From assembly GCF_014697475.1 (NCBI RefSeq), contig NZ_JACJRV010000035.1, positions 1-64,000 of the forward strand: DNA of 64,000 nt. Direction: 5' to 3'. The DNA comes from Nostoc sp. FACHB-152 (GTDB taxonomy: Bacteria; Cyanobacteriota; Cyanobacteriia; Cyanobacteriales; Nostocaceae). A program made the translations under genes and the position numbers. The notes below the pieces were generated by a model. It ran no database searches. It was not told the origin of the DNA and saw only the letters and a program-made list of their open reading frames with translations. Positions 44,428 through 53,592 of the stretch are shown in pieces (the stretch's first letter is position 1; each line of letters opens with the position of its first letter).

Positions 44428-46266
44428 TTACTCTACAGAAAAAACAACGCGAAAACCGCAGATTCTCAAACCGCCATCTGATTCATTCCAACTGCGGCTA
44501 GCACTGCGACACAATTCAGCACCAAAATTCCAGGAACCACCACGTAGCACTCGACGGTTCATATCGCCGCCATTTTCCCAAACTCTGCCGTCTATGGGTG
44601 CGCCATGATAATTGTTGTGCCAAGGGTCAGCACACCATTCCCAAACTAAGCCGTGCATATCGTACAATCCAAAGGCGTTAGCTACTAAAAAACTACCAAC
44701 ATCGGTGGTTTCTTTGCGGTATCTGGTTTTTGTTTCTGTGAGATAAGTATCGCTGTCGCTGTAGTTGACTAATTCTGTGGTGATTTTTTCCCCAAAATGA
44801 AAGGCTGTGGTGGTTCCGGCGCGACAAGCATATTCCCATTCGGCTTCACTGGGTAGACGATATTCGCGTCCGGTTTTTTCGGAAAGTCGCACACAAAATT
44901 CTACAGCTTCGTGCCAAGATACATTTTCTACTGGTCGATTTGCACCTTTAAACCTAGAGGGATAGGGATTTAAGGTTTGTTTGACTTTGGGTAAGGCGGC
45001 GACAGCACGCCATTGTGCTTGGGTTATAGGATATTTACCCATAAAAAAGGGTGCGATCGCAACTCGATGTTGGGGACGTTCATCTGCATCGCCTTCAAAG
45101 TTGGGCGAACCCATTTTAAAACTACCACCAGGAATTGCGATCATTTCTAAGGTGACACCTTTAGTTAATTCTTCCACAAAGAACTCGGCAGTAGCGCGAT
45201 CGCGGCTAACTTCTCTACCGCCTGTGTCTACTGTCACTACTTCAAATTCACAAGTCTTTAACGCAGGTAAAGGGGTGGCAATTTTGGGTGGTGTTGGTAA
45301 TGGTAATAATGTTGATTGAGTAATTTCTGGTTCAATAATTATTGTTTTGGCACACTTCAAATCATTGAGAACTTCTGCTGCTGATTGATATCTTTCGCTG
45401 GCTAAATGTTTGAGTAATTTATCTAATATTCTGCTTAAGTCTTCGCTGATGGGAATATCATGTGATTTCACATATTCCTGCCACAACCACTGGGCGTTCA
45501 TGGCATCATAAAGCGGATCTTTAATTTGCCCGTAAGCATCTTGAATAGGCAAACATTGAGTTAACAACCGCACACAAGTTACACCCAAAGCATATAAATC
45601 ACTAGCAGGACAAGCAAAGCCTGCCATTTGCTCACTAGGGGCATAACCCATTGTATAAATTACTGTAGCTTGTCTGGCTATACTAGTTTGCGTTACTTGT
45701 TTTGCACCGCCAAAGTCAATTAATACTAAATTGCTATCAATATCACGCCGAATTATATTTTCTGGTTTAATATCTCGATGAATAACGTTACTAGAATGAA
45801 TAAATTCTAATACTGGTAATAAATTAGTTAATAATTGCCGAATTTTCTCTTCGTTAAAAGTTTGCTCTTGCACTTCTTCTAAGAGAGTTTTGCCCTGAAT
45901 GAATTCTTGGACTAAATACAAGCTAGAACCTTGGGAAAAATAAGCTAATAGCCTGGGAATTTGGCTATGGTTTTCTCCCAATTCATACAAGCGGAATGCT
46001 TCTTCTTTAAAGAATTCGGCTGCTTTAGTACGTTGTCCCGTTCCTTGAATTTGTGGAAAAAATTGCTTGATGACGCAAGGTGCATCTAGTCTATCTGCAT
46101 CTTCGGCTGCATAGGTTTTGCTAAATCCGCCTTCGCCTAATAGTCTTAATACGCGGTAACGGTTTCTGAGTAGTTTGCCAAAACTACTGTGACCACAAGT
46201 TATGCAAAATCTATTGCCGTCAGCATTGAAGGGATTTGAACAATTGGGATTTTGGCAGATTTGCAT
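44428..46266 (-). CDS. Ser/Thr protein kinase fused to a formylglycine-generating-enzyme-like domain
   Basis: A 612-residue protein. An N-terminal zinc-ribbon (CQNPNC, then CITC; cysteines at 4, 9, 21, 24) leads into a Hanks-type kinase domain: LLGEGGFSKTYAAE, VIKQFFPQ (Lys), VIHRDIKPENIIRR (catalytic Asp), LIDFGGAK (DFG), and YAPSEQMAGFACPASDLYAL. A Pro-rich linker joins a C-terminal FGE/SUMF1-like domain (about 370-612): IPGGSFKMGSPNFEGDADER, FFMGKYPITQAQWRAV, YRLPSEAEWEYACRAGTTTA and VLRGGSWNFGAELCRSASRS. This kinase-FGE pattern is typical of cyanobacteria. Since the FGE fold here is usually non-catalytic, a sensing or binding role is likely. Confidence 0.94.
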   Translation of the reverse strand: MQICQNPNCSNPFNADGNRFCITCGHSSFGKLLRNRYRVLRLLGEGGFSKTYAAEDADRLDAPCVIKQFFPQIQGTGQRTKAAEFFKEEAFRLYELGENHSQIPRLLAYFSQGSSLYLVQEFIQGKTLLEEVQEQTFNEEKIRQLLTNLLPVLEFIHSSNVIHRDIKPENIIRRDIDSNLVLIDFGGAKQVTQTSIARQATVIYTMGYAPSEQMAGFACPASDLYALGVTCVRLLTQCLPIQDAYGQIKDPLYDAMNAQWLWQEYVKSHDIPISEDLSRILDKLLKHLASERYQSAAEVLNDLKCAKTIIIEPEITQSTLLPLPTPPKIATPLPALKTCEFEVVTVDTGGREVSRDRATAEFFVEELTKGVTLEMIAIPGGSFKMGSPNFEGDADERPQHRVAIAPFFMGKYPITQAQWRAVAALPKVKQTLNPYPSRFKGANRPVENVSWHEAVEFCVRLSEKTGREYRLPSEAEWEYACRAGTTTAFHFGEKITTELVNYSDSDTYLTETKTRYRKETTDVGSFLVANAFGLYDMHGLVWEWCADPWHNNYHGAPIDGRVWENGGDMNRRVLRGGSWNFGAELCRSASRSWNESDGGLRICGFRVVFSVE

Positions 46267-46782
46267 AGTGAGGAGGAGGTAGCATCTTGTCCAAAGTTAG
46301 CCCCAATATTATCGAATTGAAAACCGATTTCTAGATAAATAAATATAAACTATATTTCATCTGTATAGATATCAGCATGAAGAATACAGATGAAAGTAAT
46401 TAACTTATTTATCGCTTTGTGTTGGGTACTCTTGAAGTTTGAGAATGTATATAATGTTTTCCATTCCAAAAAGAATAATATGATGTAATCTTTAAATTGT
46501 CAAGGGTGGTTGAAGTTGTGATGTGAGTATTATTTTGTGATTAAGTTGTTTAAAAATGATTTATTATACTGCGGGGCATTTTTACGGTAAAAATTAAAAA
46601 TTGTTTAATTTAAATATCCGAAAATGCCGGCAGACTTTCTAATTTAATTGTGTGTAGCACTGCATACAAAATTATTATAAGACTCATATTTAATTTTTGA
46701 AAAAATCAGTACATTTCTACCTGCCTTCTTTACTATTGCCTTCCTACACAAGTATGTTCAGTAATCAAACCGAATTCCTATA
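46267..46782. other. AT-rich intergenic region
   Basis: About 0.5 kb without a convincing gene. Its right end holds copy 2 of the dispersed repeat seen at 3016-3058. The upstream region of the kinase-FGE gene is here. Confidence 0.6.
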
Positions 46783-46792
46783 TTAGTTATTA
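46747..46792. repeat. Dispersed repeat, copy 2
   Basis: Shares TATGTTCAGTAATCAA, CCGAA and AGTTATTAG with 3016-3058. It runs over the stop codon of the minus-strand permease gene. Confidence 0.65.
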
Positions 46793-47592
46793 GTCTTTCT
46801 TTCGCCTACAATCCGTATTAATTCAGCTATAAAAGCAACAAGTGCTGATACACTTATTAACAAAACACTGAGGGCATTAATATCAGGTTTCACGCCACTT
46901 CTAATCCGACTAAAAATTTCCATTGGCAGAGTGTTAGAACCGCTACCTGCGGTAAAACTGGCGATGAGAAAATCATCTAAGCTGAGAACAAAAGCTAATA
47001 GACACCCAGCTACAATCCCAGGCATTAATTGAGGTAACAATACTTTGATAAAGGCTTGTACTGGTGTTGCGCCTAAATCTAATGCGGCTTCTTCTAAATG
47101 CGGATCTAAGTTGTTGAGTCTGGCTGCTACGACTAATGCAACGTAGGCGAGGCAAAATACCACATGGGCGGCGACAATTGTCCACAAACTCAAGGGAATG
47201 GCAAAGGTGGCGAGGAAAACGAGAGTGGCAACAGCGATCGCAATATCCGGAATAATTAAGGGTAAGTAAGAAACTCCACGATATAAACTCTTACCTGGAA
47301 ATTTATAACGCGCCAATCCTACCGCCATTAAGGTTCCTAACACTGCTGAAATGCCCACAGCAAAAAAGGCAACTATCAAGCTGTTACTCAAAGCCGATAA
47401 GATGCGATCGTCGCTGAATAGTTTGTGATACCAATCAAAGGTAAATCCTTGCCAAGTTGCACTGTAAGGGGATTGGTTAAAACTATAAAAGCTTAATACT
47501 AGTATAGGCAAATACATAAATACAAATATAATTACTGAGAAAACCGCCTGCCATGCGACACGCGGTTTTATTTTGATTGGCAAAATATTCAT
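46783..47592 (-). CDS. potC: ABC permease PotC-like (spermidine/putrescine type), orphan
   Basis: A 269-residue inner-membrane permease with six helices. It starts VAWQAVFSVIIFVFMYLPIL and has the EAA loop EEAALDLGATPVQAFIKVLL, which docks the ATPase, and the C-terminal LSLDDFLIASFTAGSGSNTL typical of PotC. PotC normally works with PotA (ATPase), PotB (permease) and PotD (binding protein). None is next to it in this window: its upstream neighbour is a divergent glycosyltransferase and its downstream neighbour an unrelated kinase. Partners must be encoded elsewhere, or the operon has been broken. The 3' end is inside a dispersed repeat. Confidence 0.93.
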   Translation of the reverse strand: MNILPIKIKPRVAWQAVFSVIIFVFMYLPILVLSFYSFNQSPYSATWQGFTFDWYHKLFSDDRILSALSNSLIVAFFAVGISAVLGTLMAVGLARYKFPGKSLYRGVSYLPLIIPDIAIAVATLVFLATFAIPLSLWTIVAAHVVFCLAYVALVVAARLNNLDPHLEEAALDLGATPVQAFIKVLLPQLMPGIVAGCLLAFVLSLDDFLIASFTAGSGSNTLPMEIFSRIRSGVKPDINALSVLLISVSALVAFIAELIRIVGERKTNN

Positions 47593-47922
47593 AATTATTT
47601 TTTAGTAACTTTTGAGATTTTACCAGTGTATCCTATTTAACTAAAACGTCAATGTTAACAATTCTATCAATTTAGAACTAATTTTACCTCTTGCGGAGAG
47701 TGTAATTTCTCTACAAAGATAGACAACTAATTCATCAGTTCCAACCTAAAATATTAATACAATTAGTTAATAAATTTTGTTTTCAAACTGAGTTAGTAGT
47801 GGTTGTAAAAAAGTGCTGAGTTTCGAGTTAAGGGAGTTATTTTCACTTAATGCTCATCACTTTTGAATGCTCAACAACTGTGAACCAAAAATAAAGCACT
47901 ATTAATTCAAAATTTATTTTTT
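47593..47922. other. Intergenic region between divergent potC and the glycosyltransferase gene
   Basis: No gene is visible. It should hold promoters for both genes. I see no clear operator or riboswitch. Confidence 0.55.
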
Positions 47923-47934
47923 AGGAGGTTTGTG

Positions 47935-49011
47935 ATGAGAATAGCTCAAGTTTCCCCGCTATGGGAGCGAGTACCACCTCCAGCTTACGGGGGGATAGAG
48001 TTAGTAGTGGGGTTACTGACCGATGAATTAGTCAGGCGTGGACATGAAGTTACCTTGTTTGCCACAGGCGATTCTATCACTTTAGCCAAGCTAGAATCAG
48101 TGCATCCTCGTGCAATCAGACTTGATAAAGATGTTAAAGAATATAGCGTTTATGAAATGTTGCAGTTAGCCTCGGTGTACGAACGAGCAGATGAATTTGA
48201 TATTATTCATTCTCATATGGGCTGCGCTGCACTACCTTATGCAAACCTTGTAAGTACTCCCACAGTTCATACCCTACATGGAGTTTTTACACCTGATAAT
48301 CAGAAGCTATTTCAACACGCGAAACGTCAACGTTTTGTTAGCATTTCTAATGCCCAAAGAGAATTAACTTTAGATTTGAATTATGCGGATACAGTTTACA
48401 ACGGTATTGATGTTAGCAGCTACAAGTTTTATCCTAAACCGGATGAACCACCTTATTTAGCATTTTTAGGTCGGTTGTCTCCAGAGAAAGGGCCACATTT
48501 AGCTATAACTATTGCTAAACAATCTGGCTGGTGTTTAAAAATGGCTGGTAAGGTAGATCCAGTTGATGTGGAATATTTTGAACGGGAAATTAAACCTTTA
48601 ATTGATGGCGAACAAATTCAGTATTTAGGTGAAGCTAACCATCAACAAAAAAATGTCTTGATGGGAGGTGCAGTCGCTACTTTATTCCCCATCACTTGGC
48701 GAGAACCCTTTGGATTGGTGATGGTAGAATCAATGGCAGCAGGTACACCAGTGATAGCTATGAAAATGGGATCTACATCTGAAGTCATTGCTCACGGTAA
48801 GACTGGTTTTGTCTGCAACAATGTCACAGAATGCATAGATGCTATTGATAAAGCAGCCGAATTAGACCGTTATGCTTGTCGTCAGTATGTGCAGAATTAT
48901 TTTAGTTATCAAAGTATGACTGACGGTTATGAAGAAGTTTATCGACAAATTCTGCAACATAAATTTGCGAAAAATGGTCATATCCGCAGTAAAGTTGGTT
49001 TATTGAATTAA
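47935..49011 (+). CDS. GT4 family glycosyltransferase
   Basis: AGGAGG lies 6 nt before ATG 47935. The 358-residue protein has a GT-B fold. The N-terminal Rossmann half has MRIAQVSPLWERVPPPAYGG, IELVVGLLTDELVRRGHEVT and HSHMGCAALPYANL. The C-terminal half has FLGRLSPEKGPHLAI and the sugar-nucleotide site EPFGLVMVESMAAGTPVIAM, with the two Glu residues of the EX7E motif. Such enzymes transfer a sugar from a nucleotide donor to a polysaccharide, lipid or small molecule. The acceptor is unknown, and no other polysaccharide genes adjoin. Confidence 0.92.
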   Translation: MRIAQVSPLWERVPPPAYGGIELVVGLLTDELVRRGHEVTLFATGDSITLAKLESVHPRAIRLDKDVKEYSVYEMLQLASVYERADEFDIIHSHMGCAALPYANLVSTPTVHTLHGVFTPDNQKLFQHAKRQRFVSISNAQRELTLDLNYADTVYNGIDVSSYKFYPKPDEPPYLAFLGRLSPEKGPHLAITIAKQSGWCLKMAGKVDPVDVEYFEREIKPLIDGEQIQYLGEANHQQKNVLMGGAVATLFPITWREPFGLVMVESMAAGTPVIAMKMGSTSEVIAHGKTGFVCNNVTECIDAIDKAAELDRYACRQYVQNYFSYQSMTDGYEEVYRQILQHKFAKNGHIRSKVGLLN

Positions 49012-49047
49012 GCCAATCCTAATTTGTGAAAGTTAGGCTTATACGTT

Positions 49048-49097
49048 ATTTGTCATTCGTCATTTGCAGTACTAATAACAAATGACAAATGACAAAA
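49048..49097. repeat. Heptamer repeat arranged as a hairpin between convergent genes
   Basis: ATTTGTCATTCGTCATTTG (49048-49066) pairs with CAAATGACAAATGACAAAT (49079-49097) with one mismatch and a 12-nt loop. It lies between the 3' ends of the glycosyltransferase and DUF1499 genes, where it could act as a shared terminator. Confidence 0.75.
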
Positions 49098-49104
49098 TAA
49101 CAGA

Positions 49105-49500
49105 TTATAATTCGTTGAGTTTGGCGCGAATTGTTTCTATCCTTTTGCGATTAACGCCCAAATCACTTTGACCTAAGCGTGAGGCTGAACGCACTTGGAT
49201 AACATTAGCATTACGGTCTAGATAAAACTCTACGTCATCAACAAATCCCATCAAAGCAGTTTTAAATTCTGCATATATATAGTCTTGATTTTCAGTAATA
49301 ATTGTTGTCCTGGGTAAGGATTGAATAATAGTTTTGAGATTGGCGATCGCTTGTTCGGGAGTAGTAGTAAAAGTTAGTGGCGCAATTTGGTGAACTGCAT
49401 CGTTACTTTGGCTAGATACACAATTAGGAGAGTTAGGGCAAGGTGCTAACTTGCCATCACGCACGCCTAAATTATTGGGACGCTTACCTGCAAATATCAT
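49105..49500 (-). CDS. DUF1499 domain protein
   Basis: A 131-residue protein with the DUF1499 core. It has LAPCPNSPNCVSSQSND near the N-terminus, with the conserved CxxxxNCVSS motif, then AIANLKTIIQSLPRTTIITE, YIYAEFKTALMGFVDDVEFY and VIQVRSASRLGQSDLGVNRK. The family is widespread in bacteria and chloroplasts; it is small and often secreted or membrane-linked, without a known reaction. No signal peptide is evident from this start. It is flanked by a repeat hairpin and an HPP-like relic. Confidence 0.92.
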   Translation of the reverse strand: MIFAGKRPNNLGVRDGKLAPCPNSPNCVSSQSNDAVHQIAPLTFTTTPEQAIANLKTIIQSLPRTTIITENQDYIYAEFKTALMGFVDDVEFYLDRNANVIQVRSASRLGQSDLGVNRKRIETIRAKLNEL

Positions 49501-49570
49501 AACTTTGTTATCTGATAGTTGAATAAGTACACAGTTAATATTTACTTTACACGCATTGATTTGTACTTTT

Positions 49571-49903
49571 TTATTTGTGGCTGTAATGTGCTAATAGCCA
49601 TAAGGTATAACGCTCTAATCCTACTAATACAGCAGTAATTCTAATTGCTAAACCAAGTAAAACTAAATTACTCACATTGCCAGCCTTTAAAGCAAAACTT
49701 AAAGAAGTAGCGACAGCCGGAGAGTGCATCGCATCTAAGATAATCATGAGTGCGATCGCACATACCATCTCGTCTGTCACGCTGCGTTGACATTGTAAAA
49801 CTTGGCAGTTATTAGGTCTTCTTGCAAATGAGGGATTCTTCAGACGATACAACGGTGATGCGATCGCTTTATGATGCGGTAAGTATTGTCTAGACGAAAA
49901 CAA
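49571..49903 (-). pseudogene. Truncated HPP-family membrane protein fragment
   Basis: The open frame is 110 codons, but only the last 65 (49571-49768) look like protein: two hydrophobic segments, CAIALMIILDAMHSPAVATS and LVLLGLAIRITAVLVGLERY. The first carries the HPP-like motif (MHSPAVA in place of HPPA). Full HPP proteins have four helices and about 160-200 residues. The first 45 codons resemble non-coding DNA and overlap the promoter region of the gene at 49908. I take it as a 5'-truncated relic; a short functional protein is possible but less likely. Confidence 0.6.
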
Positions 49904-49907
49904 TATT

Positions 49908-51056
49908 ATGTCGCAAACAATCTCGATTAACGACAGTCAGCGTTTACAACTCAAACCGCTAGAAATCCAATCCAAACTGCTGTTAGGGCCTGGCCCTTCC
50001 AATGCTCATCCTACAGTTCTCCAGGCTATGAGTACCACACCCCTGGGACATCTTGACCCAGATTTTTTAGGTGTGATGGATGAAATTCAGTCCTTACTAC
50101 GTTATGTCTGGCAAACCGAAAATCCTTTGACTATCGCCGTTAGTGGTACAGGTTCTGCCGCAATGGAAGCCACCATTGCTAATGCTGTAGAACCTGGTGA
50201 CGTAGTGTTAATTGGTGTGGCAGGATATTTTGGTAATCGTTTAGTTGATATGGCTGGGCGATATGGCGCAGATGTACGCACCATTAATAAACCTTGGGGT
50301 CAAGTTTTCTCTCTAGAAGAACTCCGTGCGGCGGTAGAAACCCATCGTCCGACAATTTTGGCTTTAGTTCACGCCGAAACTTCTACCGGTGCGCGTCAAC
50401 CTTTGGAAGGGGTGGGTGAACTGTGCCGAGAATTCGGCACGCTATTGTTAGTTGATACTGTCACCAGTCTTGGCGGTGTTCCCATATTTTTAGATGAGTG
50501 GGGAGTTGACTTAGCCTATAGCTGTAGTCAAAAAGGCTTGGGTTGCTCACCTGGGGCTTCTCCTTTTACCATGAGTCCCCGTGCTTGGGAGAAATTGCAG
50601 CGTCGCAGCACGAAGGTAACAAACTGGTACTTGGATATGAATTTGCTAAGTAAGTACTGGGGTAGCGAACGTGTTTATCACCACACAGCACCGATTAACT
50701 TGTACTATGGTTTACGGGAAGCACTGCGTTTAGTAGCAGAGGAAGGACTAGCAAACTGCTGGCAGCGTCATCAAAAGAATGTCGAATACCTCTGGGAAGG
50801 CTTGGAAAGCTTGGGACTGAGTATGCACGTTGAGCGTGAGTACCGTTTACCAACTCTCACCACAGTCCGCATCCCTGAAGGAGTAGATGGTAAAGCCATT
50901 GCACGCCAGTTATTAACAGAACATGGAATTGAAGTTGGCGGCGGGCTTGGAGAACTAGGCGGTAAAGTCTGGCGCGTCGGGCTGATGGGCTTTAATAGCC
51001 GTAAAGAAAGCGTTGACCGACTGATAGAAGCACTGGCAAAGGTTTTGCCTAAATAG
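49908..51056 (+). CDS. Class V aminotransferase (alanine/serine-glyoxylate type)
   Basis: A 382-residue PLP enzyme with motifs LLLGPGPSNAHPTVLQAM, GHLDPDF, AVSGTGSAAMEATIAN, TLLLVDTVTSLGGVPIFLDE (D183) and YSCSQKGLGCSPG with the PLP lysine K209. The C-terminal domain has GLGELGGKVWRVGLMG. It matches the small alanine/serine-glyoxylate aminotransferase subfamily, whose likely role in cyanobacteria is to turn photorespiratory glyoxylate into glycine. The exact amino donor cannot be told. The start is 5 nt after the open frame of the HPP relic on the other strand. Confidence 0.95.
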   Translation: MSQTISINDSQRLQLKPLEIQSKLLLGPGPSNAHPTVLQAMSTTPLGHLDPDFLGVMDEIQSLLRYVWQTENPLTIAVSGTGSAAMEATIANAVEPGDVVLIGVAGYFGNRLVDMAGRYGADVRTINKPWGQVFSLEELRAAVETHRPTILALVHAETSTGARQPLEGVGELCREFGTLLLVDTVTSLGGVPIFLDEWGVDLAYSCSQKGLGCSPGASPFTMSPRAWEKLQRRSTKVTNWYLDMNLLSKYWGSERVYHHTAPINLYYGLREALRLVAEEGLANCWQRHQKNVEYLWEGLESLGLSMHVEREYRLPTLTTVRIPEGVDGKAIARQLLTEHGIEVGGGLGELGGKVWRVGLMGFNSRKESVDRLIEALAKVLPK

Positions 51057-51260
51057 TTATCACAGAGGCTGGGGATTAGGGAGACTTAGAAAAAATTGAC
51101 TGATTTTTCACTACTCCCCACTCCCTACTTCCCACTGCCTATTTTTATAAATAACGGCGATGCCTCACGGCAAGTCGCAAAGCGTCTACGCACCCTTAAT
51201 CTTACTGAGAATCTACTGTTCAATAAAAGCTTGTCGTCAGATATCACTTCTGCCGACACT

Positions 51261-51497
51261 TTAAGCTACAACTTCGTCACGCTGACAATCAAAGACAACA
51301 ACAAAAGAAGCATTAGGCATCATTTGGGACAGACGCTGCATATAGCCATCTGCATCAGAACGACTGCGGAAGCGTGCTACGATTTCTCGTTCTGCATTGG
51401 GCTGTAAACGAGCAATTGCCCAACCATTTAGCCGCTCTTTGTAAGCGATCGCGTGATTTTCTTGAGGGGTGGCTTTTAATTCGATGTTTTGTGGCAT
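51261..51497 (-). CDS. Small conserved cyanobacterial protein, unknown
   Basis: A 78-residue soluble protein, mixed alpha/beta, with the segment NGWAIARLQPNAEREIVARF, RSRSDADGYMQRLSQMMPNA, SFVVVFDCQRDEVV. The pattern suggests a small ferredoxin-like alpha/beta domain. I do not recognise a named family. The 5' leader contains a hairpin (51529-51574). An open frame on the opposite strand (51096-51407) is its shadow. Confidence 0.75.
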   Translation of the reverse strand: MPQNIELKATPQENHAIAYKERLNGWAIARLQPNAEREIVARFRSRSDADGYMQRLSQMMPNASFVVVFDCQRDEVVA

Positions 51498-51528
51498 GAT
51501 TTATGATATCCGTGTGTAATTTTCAGTA

Positions 51529-51574
51529 AAGGCGTTACTGAGTCTCTTGGCGGGGATGTAATAACGCCTTTTTT
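51529..51574 (+). terminator. Hairpin with T run, upstream of the 78-residue gene
   Basis: AAGGCGTTA and TAACGCCTT form a 9-bp stem with a 24-nt loop, and TTTTTT follows on the plus strand. As a plus-strand terminator it would end a transcript antisense to the 78-residue gene. Read on the minus strand the stem is in that gene's leader. Confidence 0.5.
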
Positions 51575-52030
51575 CAGGCTGCTGCCACCTTGTTATTCCA
51601 TTATTTTTGGATTGTCAAGACTGAAGGTAACTTTTTACAAGAACTTTTCTTGAAATTAGACTTTCCCTTCGTCTCAAACCCTTTACTAGCAAGTAAAGAA
51701 TACAAAAAGCCAATCCAAATTTAGAATTATGAACAAGTGTGGCATTTCCATTAGTCTCACCTACTTCTACAAGCAACTTTAATACAAACAGGAAAATTCC
51801 TTTATGTTTTAAAGTATACGTAAATTGATTTACTTACGGAAAAATCTGACTGTTACAAAATTCTTTCAGACTCAAAAATAATATTAATTTTTGCAAACTT
51901 TTTAGCAATTAATTACTCTAACTTTTCGTCGCTTTGAAAAAAGTGATTTTTTAGTGCTTAATTTTATTAACTTGACCAAGCCTTGCCAATCCGTTAAAAT
52001 TTCTGCGAATTATACTTGTATATATAAAAA
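51575..52030. other. AT-rich intergenic region
   Basis: No gene is seen. The sequence becomes strongly AT-rich, continuous with the AT-rich gene that follows. Confidence 0.55.
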
Positions 52031-53038
52031 ATGCCATTAGTAACCTCAATAATTCAAAAAATAGCTGCACAAATAGGTGCAGTAGTTATCGTAGATCCAG
52101 AATACGAATTTGTCGGACATATTACATTTAAAAACGGGAATAAAGCTTGTTTTAGTAGTACCAAACTAAATATTAATGGGTTCGGTTCTGCCGAAATAGC
52201 AAAAGATAAAGCTTACTCTAACTTCTTCCTCAAACAATTTGGTTATAAAACCACTGAAGGAAAAACTTTTTTTAGCAAAAAACTGTGTGAAAAAATTGGC
52301 AGTAAAAGAAATATTGATGCAGGATTTGAATATGCAAAAGAATTAGGTTTTCCTGTAATTGTTAAGCCAATTAATCTCAGCCAAGGTAGATTTGTTGTCA
52401 AAGCTTATAACAAAACAGAATACTATCAAGTTGCAAAAAAAATACTACGAATTACGCCCGGTCTTATTGTCGAAAGATTTTATGTTGGAAATGATTACAG
52501 AATCGTAGTTATCGATGATGAAGTAATGGCGGTATATCAAAGAGTTCCCTTATATGTGGTGGGAAATGGTAAGTCTACTATTTTAGAACTCTTACAGCAA
52601 AAAGAAGAATATTTTCTTGCTAATGGCAGAAAAAAGAGTATAGATTTTAATGATTTCCGTATCAAACAAAAACTAAGACGACAAAAGCTCAAATTCGATA
52701 GTATTTTACCGGAAAATCAGGTTGCTTATCTTCTAGATAATGCTAATTTATCAAGTGGAGGAGATGGGTTAGATTTCACTGAAAATATCCATCCTGACTT
52801 TCAAAAATTAGCAATAAATATTACTAAAGATATGGGTTTGAGATTGGCAGGTTTAGATATCATTACTGATGATATAACCATGCCGATGAACAATTACGTA
52901 ATTATCGAAGTTAATGGTTCTCCTGGTTTAACTCACTATGCCTCTATTGGTGATGTTCAGGCAGAAAGAGTAGAAAAGTTATATTTCAAAATTCTTAAAG
53001 CTTTGGAAAATGAGCAGATATGTGTGCGGACTAATTAA
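52031..53038 (+). CDS. Orphan ATP-grasp ligase resembling the CphA N-terminal ligase domain
   Basis: A 335-residue ATP-grasp protein. GFPVIVKPINLSQGRFVVKA binds ATP (about 113-132), LIVERFYVGNDYRIVVIDDE follows, then LYVVGNGKSTILELLQQKEE as in cyanophycin synthetase, and NYVIIEVNGSPGLTHYASIG provides the magnesium and ATP ligands. Cyanophycin synthetase (CphA) couples this type of domain to a Mur-ligase domain; here that C-terminal domain is missing. It may join amino acids or cap a small peptide. The gene stands alone, is more AT-rich than most neighbours, lacks a clear ribosome binding site and lies near a MITE, which hints at transfer. Confidence 0.88.
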   Translation: MPLVTSIIQKIAAQIGAVVIVDPEYEFVGHITFKNGNKACFSSTKLNINGFGSAEIAKDKAYSNFFLKQFGYKTTEGKTFFSKKLCEKIGSKRNIDAGFEYAKELGFPVIVKPINLSQGRFVVKAYNKTEYYQVAKKILRITPGLIVERFYVGNDYRIVVIDDEVMAVYQRVPLYVVGNGKSTILELLQQKEEYFLANGRKKSIDFNDFRIKQKLRRQKLKFDSILPENQVAYLLDNANLSSGGDGLDFTENIHPDFQKLAINITKDMGLRLAGLDIITDDITMPMNNYVIIEVNGSPGLTHYASIGDVQAERVEKLYFKILKALENEQICVRTN

Positions 53039-53093
53039 TTAACATAAGTACGATTTCTCGATTTGGTTAAATATAAACAAATAGTAGGATTAG

Positions 53094-53217
53094 CATTTTA
53101 AGCCAATACAGTTCAGTTAAGTCTCAAACTCTTGGTTAAAATCAATTTTTTTAACGAAACCCAAAGAGCGCAAAGAGAAAGAAGAGATTACTAACTGAAC
53201 CGTATTGCATTTTAAGC
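53094..53217. mobile_element. MITE with 16-bp inverted ends and 10-bp target duplication
   Basis: The element 53104-53207 (104 bp) has terminal inverted repeats CAATACRGTTCAGTTA (one mismatch between ends). It is bounded by perfect 10-bp direct repeats CATTTTAAGC at 53094-53103 and 53208-53217. It encodes no transposase, so a related autonomous element must have moved it. A second copy lies inverted at 12404-12485. Confidence 0.85.
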
Positions 53218-53592
53218 TACTTAATACCTATAAAGTTTTCAGTTTGGCTTGCAAGTTATTAAGTTTTTTTTGCTTTTTTATGATAGGTTTCTGACACGTC
53301 TTAATCCACTATTTTCTTTCTTATGCTACCAGTTTTAATACTTACACTAAACTGCTGCAAGATGCTTAATCACTAAAGTAGAGCAGGTTACATAACCATA
53401 ATGTAACTGTTAACGGGTGTTGCCACATCGTTGCTTTTAACACATATAAATATGAAACTCTTACAATTTGCAATTGAAAGGGTAATTACCTATTTTGTCA
53501 ACTCCTTGAAAATTAATATAGTTGTTGTTGCTGATGCGGTACTCATCTAAATAGCTAATACTAGACCAAGTAGCATAAATACTCAAAATTTT
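53218..53592. other. Intergenic region
   Basis: About 0.37 kb without a gene or a recognisable signal. Confidence 0.5.

Noticed and set aside
51096-51407. Plus-strand open frame of 103 codons
   Set aside because: It crosses an intergenic repeat and then runs antisense to the better-supported 78-residue gene; no ribosome binding site or domain is visible.
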